A stretch of 64,000 bases of DNA, from assembly GCF_026891035.1 (NCBI RefSeq), contig NZ_JAPTGG010000011.1, positions 1 through 64,000 on the forward strand, read 5' to 3'. Source of the DNA: Dasania phycosphaerae. Lineage in GTDB: Bacteria > Pseudomonadota > Gammaproteobacteria > Pseudomonadales > Dasaniaceae. This document shows positions 54,005-61,288 of this stretch, in pieces (the first letter of the stretch is position 1; the number at the start of each line of letters is the position of its first letter). The position numbers were made by a program, and so were the translations under genes. Under the pieces are notes generated by a model. It was not told where the DNA came from, searched no databases, and was given only the letters and a program-made list of their open reading frames with translations.

Positions 54005-54321
54005 TGAAACAGTTTGATGTTTATGCCAATACCGATAAGGATACCAACAAAGCTTACCCCTATTTTGTTGATATTCAGAACGGCCTACTAGAAAGTTTAA
54101 ATAGCCGAGTGGTCATACCGCTAACACCCGCAAGCAAAGCCAATAAAAGCTACCCCTCCAACCTTTGCCCTATCATCAAAATAAAGAACAAAAATTTCTT
54201 TCTATTAACCCACCAGCTTACCAGCGTTTCCACAAACTTCCTCAAAAAGCATGAAGGATCGTTAGCTACCAGTAGAGAGGATATTGTTAGTGCCATAGAC
54301 TTTTTGATTACAGGCATTTAA
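54004..54321 (+). CDS. ccdB: CcdB-type toxin with altered C-terminus
   Basis: A 105-residue protein aligned along its length with CcdB ('MKQFDVYANTDKDTNKAYPYFVDIQNGLLESLNSRVVIPLTPAS'). It would poison DNA gyrase. However the last three residues, W-G-I in F-plasmid CcdB and needed for gyrase poisoning, read T-G-I here ('AIDFLITGI'), so the critical Trp is missing. It may be a weakened toxin, an antitoxin-retained relic, or one with a different target. Confidence 0.92.
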   Translation: MKQFDVYANTDKDTNKAYPYFVDIQNGLLESLNSRVVIPLTPASKANKSYPSNLCPIIKIKNKNFFLLTHQLTSVSTNFLKKHEGSLATSREDIVSAIDFLITGI

Positions 54322-54385
54322 CAAACAGACAGTCCTTTTTATTTGATTAAACAATTCCCTAGCCTGCGCAATTTCTCTAGCGGTT

Positions 54386-54475
54386 AGCTTATTGCGCCGT
54401 ATCGTTTAGATTTCATTGTGATGGTTCCTGCCACTTCAAGAGAGCTGTATGAAAAATAATCGTTACGACCCCTTT
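54386..54475. repeat. ~88-bp dispersed repeat, copy 3 (right of ccdAB)
   Basis: Similar over about 88 bp to 51829-51917: CGCCGTATCGTTTAGAT..., AAGAGAGCTGTATG, AATCGTTACGACCCCTTT. A 30-bp repeat of its end follows immediately at 54491-54521. Together with the copy at 53631 it brackets ccdAB. Confidence 0.8.
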
Positions 54476-54490
54476 TATTGCTTTTATTCT

Positions 54491-54521
54491 TGTATGAAAA
54501 ATAATCGTTACGACCCCTTTT
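54491..54521. repeat. Dispersed repeat, copy 4
   Basis: TGTATGAAAAATAATCGTTA plus CGACCCCTTT, identical to the end of copy 3 apart from spacing. It touches the stop of the last cassette gene, where an attC would be expected. Confidence 0.85.
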
Positions 54522-54846
54522 ATTCTTTGTTAAGGAACTCTTGCCCAGTTGAGTATATTTGCTCGAAATTATCACTAGCAATATTCTCGAGAGCCTCAAT
54601 TGTTGATTTAGTTACTACAACTGATTCTTGTATTACCCACTGAAACTGATCAATCATCAAGTCACGTAATGCTTCAGCTGATGAAACAGTTAAATCCATT
54701 GTCTTTTTTATAGTGTTTCCTGAGCGTAAGAGGCCATCAGCCGCATGCCTTCTTAGCATCATTTCATATTCTGAGTCGAGTTTACTCAGAATACGTTTGA
54801 GCCCATTCTGGATCTTTTTTTCTGCGATGTCTTCTAAGTTATCCAT
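54520..54846 (-). CDS. Cassette gene: helical hypothetical protein
   Basis: A 108-residue, all-helical, hydrophilic protein with no recognised motif ('MDNLEDIAEKKIQNGLKRILSKLDSEYEMML' onward). It starts 22 bases after an attC end, as integron cassette genes do. On its 3' side no attC is visible; instead the dispersed repeat stands there, so the cassette is probably truncated. The function is unknown. Confidence 0.7.
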   Translation of the reverse strand: MDNLEDIAEKKIQNGLKRILSKLDSEYEMMLRRHAADGLLRSGNTIKKTMDLTVSSAEALRDLMIDQFQWVIQESVVVTKSTIEALENIASDNFEQIYSTGQEFLNKE

Positions 54847-54868
54847 ACTATGAATTTCTCGGGGCTAA

Positions 54869-54940
54869 GCACCTAACGCCACGCTCTGCGGCAATTTTGG
54901 AGCGCAGCGGAAAATTGACCGACAGCAGCGCCTTGTTAAA
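54869..54940 (-). other. attC site 4 (integron cassette recombination site)
   Basis: Minus strand: TTTAACAAGGCGCTGC (R''/L'') at one end and GCGTTAGGTGC (R') at the other. Between them is a long imperfect inverted repeat whose inner arms CCGCTGCGCTCC and GGCAGAGCGTGG-type segments pair with bulges. It lies after the PIN-domain gene. Confidence 0.85.
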
Positions 54941-54945
54941 TTTTT

Positions 54946-56019
54946 TTAGTACCACTCTTCTCCATCTTCTTCAACTGCAACCTCGATGCCACCAGACACT
55001 CCAGCCACATGTAGGTCAAGGTCTTCCGCGTTTTCTAGCTTACCATCCTTAAATTCGTAGCTAAGAAACATTTCTACTGTAAAAGTTTTTGAAATAGTGC
55101 TTGTTCGTGAGGTGCTATCGAATGTAAACATTCGACCTTCTTCTTTGTCGTAAATCCCATTAATGAAGTCAGGCCCTATAACCGTTACTTCAAACTCAAT
55201 ATCAATATCGAAAGTAATCTGACTTTCTTCATCGTCAATGTAGATTACTGAAGGAATAATTTCCCCAAGTTGCTTTACGGTGAGCCCATCATCAACTTCT
55301 GCATCTTCCCATGTTGAAGAGTTATAAACTTCACAATCTTCCAGGTATTCCTTAATTTTATCCTTTATAGACATCTCATTTACAGTAAAGTACTGTCTAA
55401 CTTGATCAGATCGCGTATTCGTGTGTTGTGTATAAATATCTAGAAGCTTATCTAATGTTTCTACTGAAATTAATTGAGGCTCGGACTCACAAAACTCTTT
55501 TAAATCACCGTCATCAGAAATGACGTATATTTTTTCACCTTCGTCTAGATATGATTTGATTGATAGTAATGAAAAAGCATCTGGAAATTCAGACTTTTTC
55601 TTACCTTCGCCAAAGGGAGGTTTTGTTTCAAAATATAAAGATAAGATATCTTCTGGATCGACTTCACTAGCCTCAACAATCTCGGTTGAGCATCCGTTCA
55701 TATAGTCTTCGAATACCTGACTAGATTTTTGATAGATATCTTTTTCGGGTACTTCTGCAAAAAGCCCTTGAATCTGATCATCTTCTAGAGAAGAGAGAAG
55801 TCTCGCCTTTCTTCTAAAAGTCTTTATTGCGCCGATAGCCTCTTTTACTGACACAGCAATTTTTGCTTCAACTTCACGTTTCACAACTGACGTGGAGACA
55901 TGGAACAATTCATTGGATTCACAATATTTTCGAAAGGATTTTAGCGCAGGATTATCAAAGTGGAGACCTGCTTTTACAAAATATTGTGTATCAATAAATA
56001 CTTTTCTAGTTTCTAGCAC
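54946..56019 (-). CDS. Cassette gene: PIN-domain (DUF4935-like) protein
   Basis: A 357-residue protein. The N-terminal PIN-like nuclease domain has acidic residues in order: 'VFIDTQYFVK' near residue 8, Glu in 'VKREVEAKI' near 49, 'FPDAFSLLSIKSYL' near 145, and 'ISDDGDLKEFCES' near 165. The C-terminal ~150 residues are an acidic, beta-rich domain of unknown role. The start is GTG, with AGGAAG just upstream. PIN proteins with this build (DUF4935-like) are possible RNA-cleaving toxins or defence effectors. Here it is a solo cassette gene between two attC sites. Confidence 0.8.
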   Translation of the reverse strand: MLETRKVFIDTQYFVKAGLHFDNPALKSFRKYCESNELFHVSTSVVKREVEAKIAVSVKEAIGAIKTFRRKARLLSSLEDDQIQGLFAEVPEKDIYQKSSQVFEDYMNGCSTEIVEASEVDPEDILSLYFETKPPFGEGKKKSEFPDAFSLLSIKSYLDEGEKIYVISDDGDLKEFCESEPQLISVETLDKLLDIYTQHTNTRSDQVRQYFTVNEMSIKDKIKEYLEDCEVYNSSTWEDAEVDDGLTVKQLGEIIPSVIYIDDEESQITFDIDIEFEVTVIGPDFINGIYDKEEGRMFTFDSTSRTSTISKTFTVEMFLSYEFKDGKLENAEDLDLHVAGVSGGIEVAVEEDGEEWY

Positions 56020-56034
56020 GACATTTCTTCCTGA

Positions 56035-56112
56035 AATTTAACGCCTTTGGCAGGGGCAAGCGGCGCAGCCGATTGTCCAGCCCGTAAGGGCGAACTTGCC
56101 CAAATTTGTTAT
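56035..56112 (-). other. attC site 3
   Basis: Minus strand CATAACAAATTTGGGCAAG ... GCCAAAGGCGTTAAAT. The arms GGGCAAG and CTTGCCC pair, with a second inner hairpin GCCCTTACGGGC. It has the outer AACAA and GTTAAA boxes and stands between the 103-residue and PIN genes. Confidence 0.85.
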
Positions 56113-56116
56113 GTGC

Positions 56117-56428
56117 TTACCCACCTGGAGAAACACCTGTTGGATTACTTGTGTCTACTTCAGCATTTATTGGTGATAAGCCCATATGTTCTCTTAGTGA
56201 TTTGTACTTTGATTCACAACCTGAGTCTTTTGAATAATGCGAAAACTCTGTTGCTTTTAGATACCTAGCATATGCAAATTCTTCATTTGGGCCAGATAAA
56301 CCAACATTGTTTATTATTACTTTAAGATCAGTGTATTTCTGCTTTTTTATGGGCTTAACCAAGGAGCCAATTTTTCGTTTGTGCATTGTAAATGCAATGG
56401 CTCGAACATAAAGCAGTAATTTAATCAT
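56117..56428 (-). CDS. Cassette gene: small basic hypothetical protein
   Basis: A 103-residue protein beginning MIKLLLYVRAIAFTMHKRKIG, with a short hydrophobic N-terminus and a basic linker. The middle and C-terminal parts are unrecognised. The ATG was preferred over a frame start inside the attC. It is flanked on both sides by attC sites, so it is a complete cassette. Confidence 0.65.
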   Translation of the reverse strand: MIKLLLYVRAIAFTMHKRKIGSLVKPIKKQKYTDLKVIINNVGLSGPNEEFAYARYLKATEFSHYSKDSGCESKYKSLREHMGLSPINAEVDTSNPTGVSPGG

Positions 56429-56434
56429 GATTAC

Positions 56435-56491
56435 ACATAACGCCAAAAGCAGCGGGCGGCGAAGCCGTCCGACTGCCTTGCTTTGTTAACT
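56435..56491 (-). other. attC site 2
   Basis: Minus strand GTTAACAAAGCAAGGCAGTC ... GCTTTTGGCGTTATGT. GGCAGTCGGACGGC and GCCGCCCGCTGCT-like arms form a long bulged hairpin with a TTCG tip. It has full R''/L''/L'/R' geometry in about 57 bases. Confidence 0.88.
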
Positions 56492-56501
56492 GTTGGTGAC
56501 T

Positions 56502-56837
56502 TCACGCTGCCACCACCACATAAACACAAGCACTAAACATAATTGCAAAAATAGTTGAAGATACTTTTGAGCTGATACTTGTGCAAAGATACTGAGTATA
56601 ACCAACGCAAGACATTAGATAGAATACGGCCACCATTGGTATTGTTAATATACGTGAAATATCATGGCTCCAATCTTCTGGATGCTCATAAGTGAGCGGA
56701 TAGAAGAATATGCGAGAAAACCAATCTTTCTTTGCTCGCAGTTTTTCGATACCGCCCTCACTCTCAAACATGCCCCCTGCGCTTATAAAAGACACAAAGG
56801 TCAAAGGGACTAGTATGAATAATAATACTTTGCTCAT
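56502..56837 (-). CDS. Cassette gene: small membrane protein
   Basis: A 111-residue protein, MSKVLLFILVPLTFVSF..., with an N-terminal hydrophobic segment, a charged middle ('GIEKLRAKKDWFSR') and two C-terminal membrane segments ('IPMVAVFYLMSCVGY' and 'IFAIMFSACVYVVVAA'). No family is recognised. Start at the ATG just behind attC 1; an upstream in-frame Met lies inside the previous cassette. Confidence 0.68.
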   Translation of the reverse strand: MSKVLLFILVPLTFVSFISAGGMFESEGGIEKLRAKKDWFSRIFFYPLTYEHPEDWSHDISRILTIPMVAVFYLMSCVGYTQYLCTSISSKVSSTIFAIMFSACVYVVVAA

Positions 56838-56846
56838 ATGAGTACA

Positions 56847-56901
56847 GTTAACGCCTAAAGCAGCGGCGCGTTTTTGGCGTCCGCTGCCTTTATTTGTTAG
56901 A
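56847..56901 (-). other. attC site 1
   Basis: Minus strand TCTAACAAATAAAGGCAGCG ... CGCTGCTTTAGGCGTTAACT. The arms AAAGGCAGCGG and CCGCTGCTTT are nearly perfect, with GGACGCC/CGCGCC inside. The stop codon of the upstream gene (AAC AAA TAA) falls inside its outer box, as is common in cassettes. Confidence 0.9.
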
Positions 56902-57339
56902 TTTTTCTTTAGATTGAGGCTGAGTAACAAACTTATTAAAACTGTTTGTAGTTTCTTGGGCATCTTTGTTTAAAGTAACACTCTCAAGAACTTTATTGTG
57001 CAAGTTAAAATACATCTGCTTTGCCTGCCAATCTGAAATACTTTTATTCTTTTTCTGGTCCTCAATGTATTTAATGGCGTTTAGAATCGACTGATCCACC
57101 TCCTTTCTTCGAAGATAACTGGGGAGATGAATCGACACCACGCCCAAGCCGATCAAATGCCACATTTTGATGGCGCTAAAGTTTAGAAACTCTATAGATT
57201 TTACCAATGGATATGCTAGACCAAGCAGGCCATCTAAAATTACTCCGATCAGAACGCCAATGCTTGTACCTCTCGGACTAGACACAAAAAGTATATTAAT
57301 GGACTTTCTAAAGAATTCGGTTATCCCTTCTTCATTCAT
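56890..57339 (-). CDS. Cassette gene: membrane protein, second gene of a two-gene cassette
   Basis: A 149-residue protein. There is a hydrophobic stretch near residues 24-45 ('TSIGVLIGVILDGLLGLAYPLV'), a second near 58-72, then a charged helical tail ending 'KEKSNK'. No family is recognised. It overlaps the upstream 225-residue gene by ATGA (57336-57339), so the two are coupled. Its own stop lies inside attC 1. Confidence 0.75.
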   Translation of the reverse strand: MNEEGITEFFRKSINILFVSSPRGTSIGVLIGVILDGLLGLAYPLVKSIEFLNFSAIKMWHLIGLGVVSIHLPSYLRRKEVDQSILNAIKYIEDQKKNKSISDWQAKQMYFNLHNKVLESVTLNKDAQETTNSFNKFVTQPQSKEKSNK

Positions 57340-58013
57340 ACTGTAGCACCGTTAATTCCACTATTTTTAAGAGATTCAGCCTCGACTTCAGGCAAAGGAA
57401 TAACTCTCTTCAGGCCGCCAGAATCATTGAAGTCATTTTTGTTTGCGTGGTTTAAAATAAAATTAATTATTTCTTTAGCTTCATACTCATTTTTTCCATA
57501 CCAACCCTTTTTTACTCGATACATAATGAGCTGTTGGTCCGCGTGGATGCAAAAAAGCATCAATGAAACTATTGCCAACAGAAAGTAACTAAACTCAATT
57601 GCCGTCAGCAATGCCAATAAAAAATTAATAACTAAGCATAAAATCAATATAAACTGAATCTTTGTAGATTTTTTTAGCTTATCAATCAGCATCACGCCTA
57701 CAATTGTATTAGATCGCTTATTCTGTTCTGAACCAACATTTAGCTCTTCGGAAAGAGCTGATACAGCAGCTATCAGGGCCGAATTCATCAGAAGTACTGA
57801 TTTTTTGTTGTATTTCCCAAACGGAAATGTATCCACCAATATAGTTTCAACTACACGAGTATAAGCATTTGCTCGATCAGAGAGTTTCGCTGATGCATTT
57901 AACGAATGTTTAAACGCTGATTTAAAGTCTTCATTTCTTAGGAAATTGATAGCCATCGATAGAATTACGAAGGCCGTCGAAAGCCCAAAAATGATAAACG
58001 CGACAGTTTCCAT
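57336..58013 (-). CDS. Cassette gene: membrane protein, first gene of a two-gene cassette
   Basis: A 225-residue protein. TM helices are predicted at about residues 1-22 and 120-158, separated by a helical 100-residue soluble part ('FLRNEDFKSAFKHSLNASAKLSDRANAYTRVVETILVDTFPFGKYNKKSVLL' in order). The soluble C-terminal part has 'KNEYEAKEIINFILNHANK'. No known family is identified. It pairs with the next gene by a four-base overlap. Confidence 0.75.
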   Translation of the reverse strand: METVAFIIFGLSTAFVILSMAINFLRNEDFKSAFKHSLNASAKLSDRANAYTRVVETILVDTFPFGKYNKKSVLLMNSALIAAVSALSEELNVGSEQNKRSNTIVGVMLIDKLKKSTKIQFILILCLVINFLLALLTAIEFSYFLLAIVSLMLFCIHADQQLIMYRVKKGWYGKNEYEAKEIINFILNHANKNDFNDSGGLKRVIPLPEVEAESLKNSGINGATV

Positions 58014-58396
58014 AATTTTGAGATACTCCTCTTCTGAAATCTAACAGTTTTATTAAAACGAATGGCCACATATAAACATAATGTCTAGATCTAGGCAAAA
58101 AAGTCTAAACCTGTATTTTTATGTCCATATCTGACTACGCCTTTATGGTTACATCTGCCTATTAAACCTACTTTATTTTTAAGCAAGAAAACTGCTGATA
58201 TTCAGCTGTGTATTACCACTACACTTTTAATTATCGATACAAAAGTACCCGTTGCTTTTTTATTTGCCACACTTAAATATGGCTTTTACATTTACCGTAA
58301 TACCCCCCTCAAAAAAACCACCACCCTCCTAGCTTTTATCTTTTTCTTACCACTTGCCGCTTGCAACTTCCCGCTGCTGAGCGCCTAGCGCTCAGC
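58014..58396. other. AT-rich gap with a lone attC-like half-site
   Basis: 383 bases without a gene. On the minus strand a box CTGTTAGAT (58038-58046), similar to an R' cassette junction, stands 25 bases before the first cassette gene, but no complementary partner arm is found. No integrase gene is present. At 58340-58398 a palindrome-plus-heptad element (GCTGAGCGC/GCGCTCAGC, then GTTGCAA, GCGGCAA, GTGGTAA) borders the polA stop. Confidence 0.55.
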
Positions 58397-61138
58397 CTAA
58401 TGCGCCTCATCCCAATTAGCCCCAAAGCCCACATCAGCAATCAACGGCACATCTAACTTGGCCGCCGCAGCCATGCGCGCTACTACGCCATCACACAGTG
58501 CTTGCTTGTCTGCCTCGGCTACTTCAAACACCAATTCATCGTGTACCTGCATAATCATGCGGGCGTCTAAGCCCGATGCTGGTAGCCAGGCTTGCACTTG
58601 CACCATGGCTTTTTTGATGATGTCGGCGGCGGTGCCTTGCATGGGGGCGTTGATGGCGGTGCGCTCGGCGGCTTGGCGGCGCATGCCGTTGGAGGCGTTA
58701 ATTTCGGGCAAGTACAGGCGGCGGCCAAACAGGGTTTCTACATAGCCTTTTTCGGCGGCCTGTTCGCGGGTGTTTTCCATGTACTGCATTACGCCAGGGT
58801 ATTTGGCGAAGTAGGCATCCATATAGGCCTGCGCTTCGTTGCGGCCTATGTTGAGTTGTTTGCCTAGGCCAAAGGCCGACATGCCGTAAATTAAACCAAA
58901 GTTTATGGCCTTGGCGCTGCGGCGCTGTTCGCCCGACACTTGCTCTAGCGGCACACCAAATACTTCTGAGGCGGTGGCCTTGTGCACATCTAAACCTTTT
59001 GAAAATGAGTCTAGCAAACCTTTATCTTGCGAGAGGTGGGCCATAATGCGCAGTTCGATTTGCGAGTAGTCGGCGGCCACGATGATATTACCCGGCCCGG
59101 CGATAAAGGCCTGCCTAACCCGGCGGCCTTCGTCGGTGCGTATGGGTATGTTTTGCAGGTTGGGGTCTGAGGAAGATAAACGCCCGGTGGCGGTCACCGC
59201 CTGATGGTAGGAGGTGTGTATGCGGCCGGTGTGCGGGTTGATCATCTCCGGCAGTTTATCGGTGTAAGTGGACTTGAGTTTGCTCAGGCCACGGTGCTCC
59301 ATTAATAACTTGGGCAGCGGGTAATCCAGGGCTAACTCGGCCAGCACTTCCTCGGCGGTAGAGGGTGCGCCTTTGGGGGTTTTTTTAATCACCGGTATGG
59401 CCAGCTTTTCAAACAGTATGCGGCCCAGCTGCTTGGGCGAGCCCAGGTTAAACTCCTCACCGGCTAGCTCGTAGGCTTCGCGCTCTAGTTCGGTAAGGCG
59501 GGCGCTGATCTCGGCGCTTTGCTGGCCTAATAGCTCGCGGCTAACCAGCGCGCCGTTCATTTCTATATCCGATAGCACTTCCACCAGAGGCAGCTCTATC
59601 TCTTCAAAGACTGACTTCAAACTGGGCTCGCGCGCTAGCCGCGGCCACAGGGTTTGATGCAGGCGCAGGGTAATGTCGGCATCTTCGGCGGCGTAGGGGC
59701 CAGCTTGCTCTAACTCGATTTGGTTAAAGGTGATTTGCTTGGCGCCCTTACCGGCTATGTCCTCGTAGTGTATGGTTTTGTGATCCAAATAAAACGAGGC
59801 CAGGTCGTCCATATTATGGCGGCTGGCGGTGGAGTTAAGCACGTAGGATTCCAGCATGGTATCAAAGGCTATGCCCTGTAGCTTAATGCCGTGCTTGGCC
59901 AATACCGACCTATCGTATTTTAGGTTTTGCCCCACTTTGGCTTTGTTGGCGTCTTCTAATATGGGTTTTAGCTTGGCTAGCACTAGCTCTTGGCTAAGCT
60001 GCTCGGGCACGCCTAAGTAGTCGTGGCCAAAAGGTACGTAGGCGGCTTGGCCCGCCTCTACCGCAAAGCTCACCCCCACCAATTTGGCCTCCATATAGTT
60101 GAGGCTGGTGGTTTCGGTATCAAAGGCAATCAGCTCGGCGGCTTGTAAGCGTTGCAGCCATTCATCCAGCTGCGCCTCGGTAAGTATGGTTTGGTAGTCC
60201 ACCTCGGCCACTTTTTCGGCCGCGCTATCAACACCGCCGCCCTCTTTAAGAGGCTGGCTGTATTCATCCATCCAGCCTTTAAATTCTAATTCGGTAAACA
60301 GCTCTAGTAAGCGCGCCCGGTCTTCTGCGGCCATCACCAAGTCTTGCGGGCCTAACTCCAGCGCTACGTCCAGCTTGATTGTGGCCAGCTCATAGGAGAG
60401 AAACGCCAGCTCACGGTTGGCCTCTAGCTTTTCGTGCATTTTTTTAGCGCCGCGAAACTCTAAGCCGGCGACTTTATCGAGGTTGTTATAAATATTCTCT
60501 AAATTGCCTAGGCCTTGCAGCAGCGCCAGTGCGGTTTTTTCACCTACGCCGGGTACGCCGGGAATATTGTCTACCTTGTCGCCCATTAGCGCTAAGTAGT
60601 CGATGATTAGCTCGGGGGGCAGGCCAAACTTTTCTTTTACGCCCTCTACATCCATTACCGTTTCGGTCATGGTGTTGACCAAGGTAACGTGTTGGTTAAC
60701 CAGCTGGGCCATATCTTTATCGCCGGTGGATAACACCACATCTATGCCCTGCTCGGTAGCCTGCTGGGCCAGGGTGCCCATGACATCGTCGGCCTCTACC
60801 CCTTCTATTACTAGCAGCGGCATACCCATGGCTTGCACTATATTGTGTATGGGCTCTATTTGCGGGCGCATATCGTCGGGCATGGGCGGGCGATGGGCCT
60901 TGTACTCGCTGTATATCTCATCCCTAAAGGTTTTGCCCTTGGCATCAAATACCACCGCTATGGTGCTGCCGGGGTAATCCTGCTTTAGCCTGCGCAACAT
61001 ACTGGTAACGCCCCGTATGGCCCCCACCGGCTCACCCTTAGAGGTGCGTAAGTCGGCTTTGTACATGGCGTGAAAGGCACGGTAGAGATAGGAAGAGCCA
61101 TCAACGAGTACCAATGGCTGAGTAGAGCTTTGTGACAT
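58397..61138 (-). CDS. polA: DNA polymerase I
   Basis: A 913-residue three-domain enzyme. The N-terminal 5'-nuclease has 'DGSSYLYRAFHAMY', 'STGDKDMAQLV' and 'GDKVDNIPGVPGVGEKTALALL'. The middle 3'-5' exonuclease domain keeps its catalytic residues ('FDTETTSLNY', 'GQNLKYDRSVL', 'YAAEDADITLRL'). The polymerase has motif A 'VAADYSQIELR', motif B 'RRSAKAINFGLIYGMSAFG' and motif C 'QVHDELVFEV'. The start at MSQSSTQ is the conserved one. It is divergent from thrB. Confidence 0.97.
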   Translation of the reverse strand: MSQSSTQPLVLVDGSSYLYRAFHAMYKADLRTSKGEPVGAIRGVTSMLRRLKQDYPGSTIAVVFDAKGKTFRDEIYSEYKAHRPPMPDDMRPQIEPIHNIVQAMGMPLLVIEGVEADDVMGTLAQQATEQGIDVVLSTGDKDMAQLVNQHVTLVNTMTETVMDVEGVKEKFGLPPELIIDYLALMGDKVDNIPGVPGVGEKTALALLQGLGNLENIYNNLDKVAGLEFRGAKKMHEKLEANRELAFLSYELATIKLDVALELGPQDLVMAAEDRARLLELFTELEFKGWMDEYSQPLKEGGGVDSAAEKVAEVDYQTILTEAQLDEWLQRLQAAELIAFDTETTSLNYMEAKLVGVSFAVEAGQAAYVPFGHDYLGVPEQLSQELVLAKLKPILEDANKAKVGQNLKYDRSVLAKHGIKLQGIAFDTMLESYVLNSTASRHNMDDLASFYLDHKTIHYEDIAGKGAKQITFNQIELEQAGPYAAEDADITLRLHQTLWPRLAREPSLKSVFEEIELPLVEVLSDIEMNGALVSRELLGQQSAEISARLTELEREAYELAGEEFNLGSPKQLGRILFEKLAIPVIKKTPKGAPSTAEEVLAELALDYPLPKLLMEHRGLSKLKSTYTDKLPEMINPHTGRIHTSYHQAVTATGRLSSSDPNLQNIPIRTDEGRRVRQAFIAGPGNIIVAADYSQIELRIMAHLSQDKGLLDSFSKGLDVHKATASEVFGVPLEQVSGEQRRSAKAINFGLIYGMSAFGLGKQLNIGRNEAQAYMDAYFAKYPGVMQYMENTREQAAEKGYVETLFGRRLYLPEINASNGMRRQAAERTAINAPMQGTAADIIKKAMVQVQAWLPASGLDARMIMQVHDELVFEVAEADKQALCDGVVARMAAAAKLDVPLIADVGFGANWDEAH

Positions 61139-61288
61139 GATTTTGATTCGCAGCAAAAAGTTAGTTAACGCCCACCAAGCAAGTAAGGCTTAGCAGGGCT
61201 ATAGTTATAGACAGGGGTGAGCTACAGTATCACCGCTACTTTTTAACAGCAATCGCCAAACATAAAGCAATGATAAAGGAGTAAGTGC

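Noticed and set aside
54312..54394. Possible fifth attC after ccdB (TTTAACAAAC ... GCGGTTAGC on the plus strand)
   Set aside because: The outer boxes look right, but the inner sequences do not pair, so it is probably chance.
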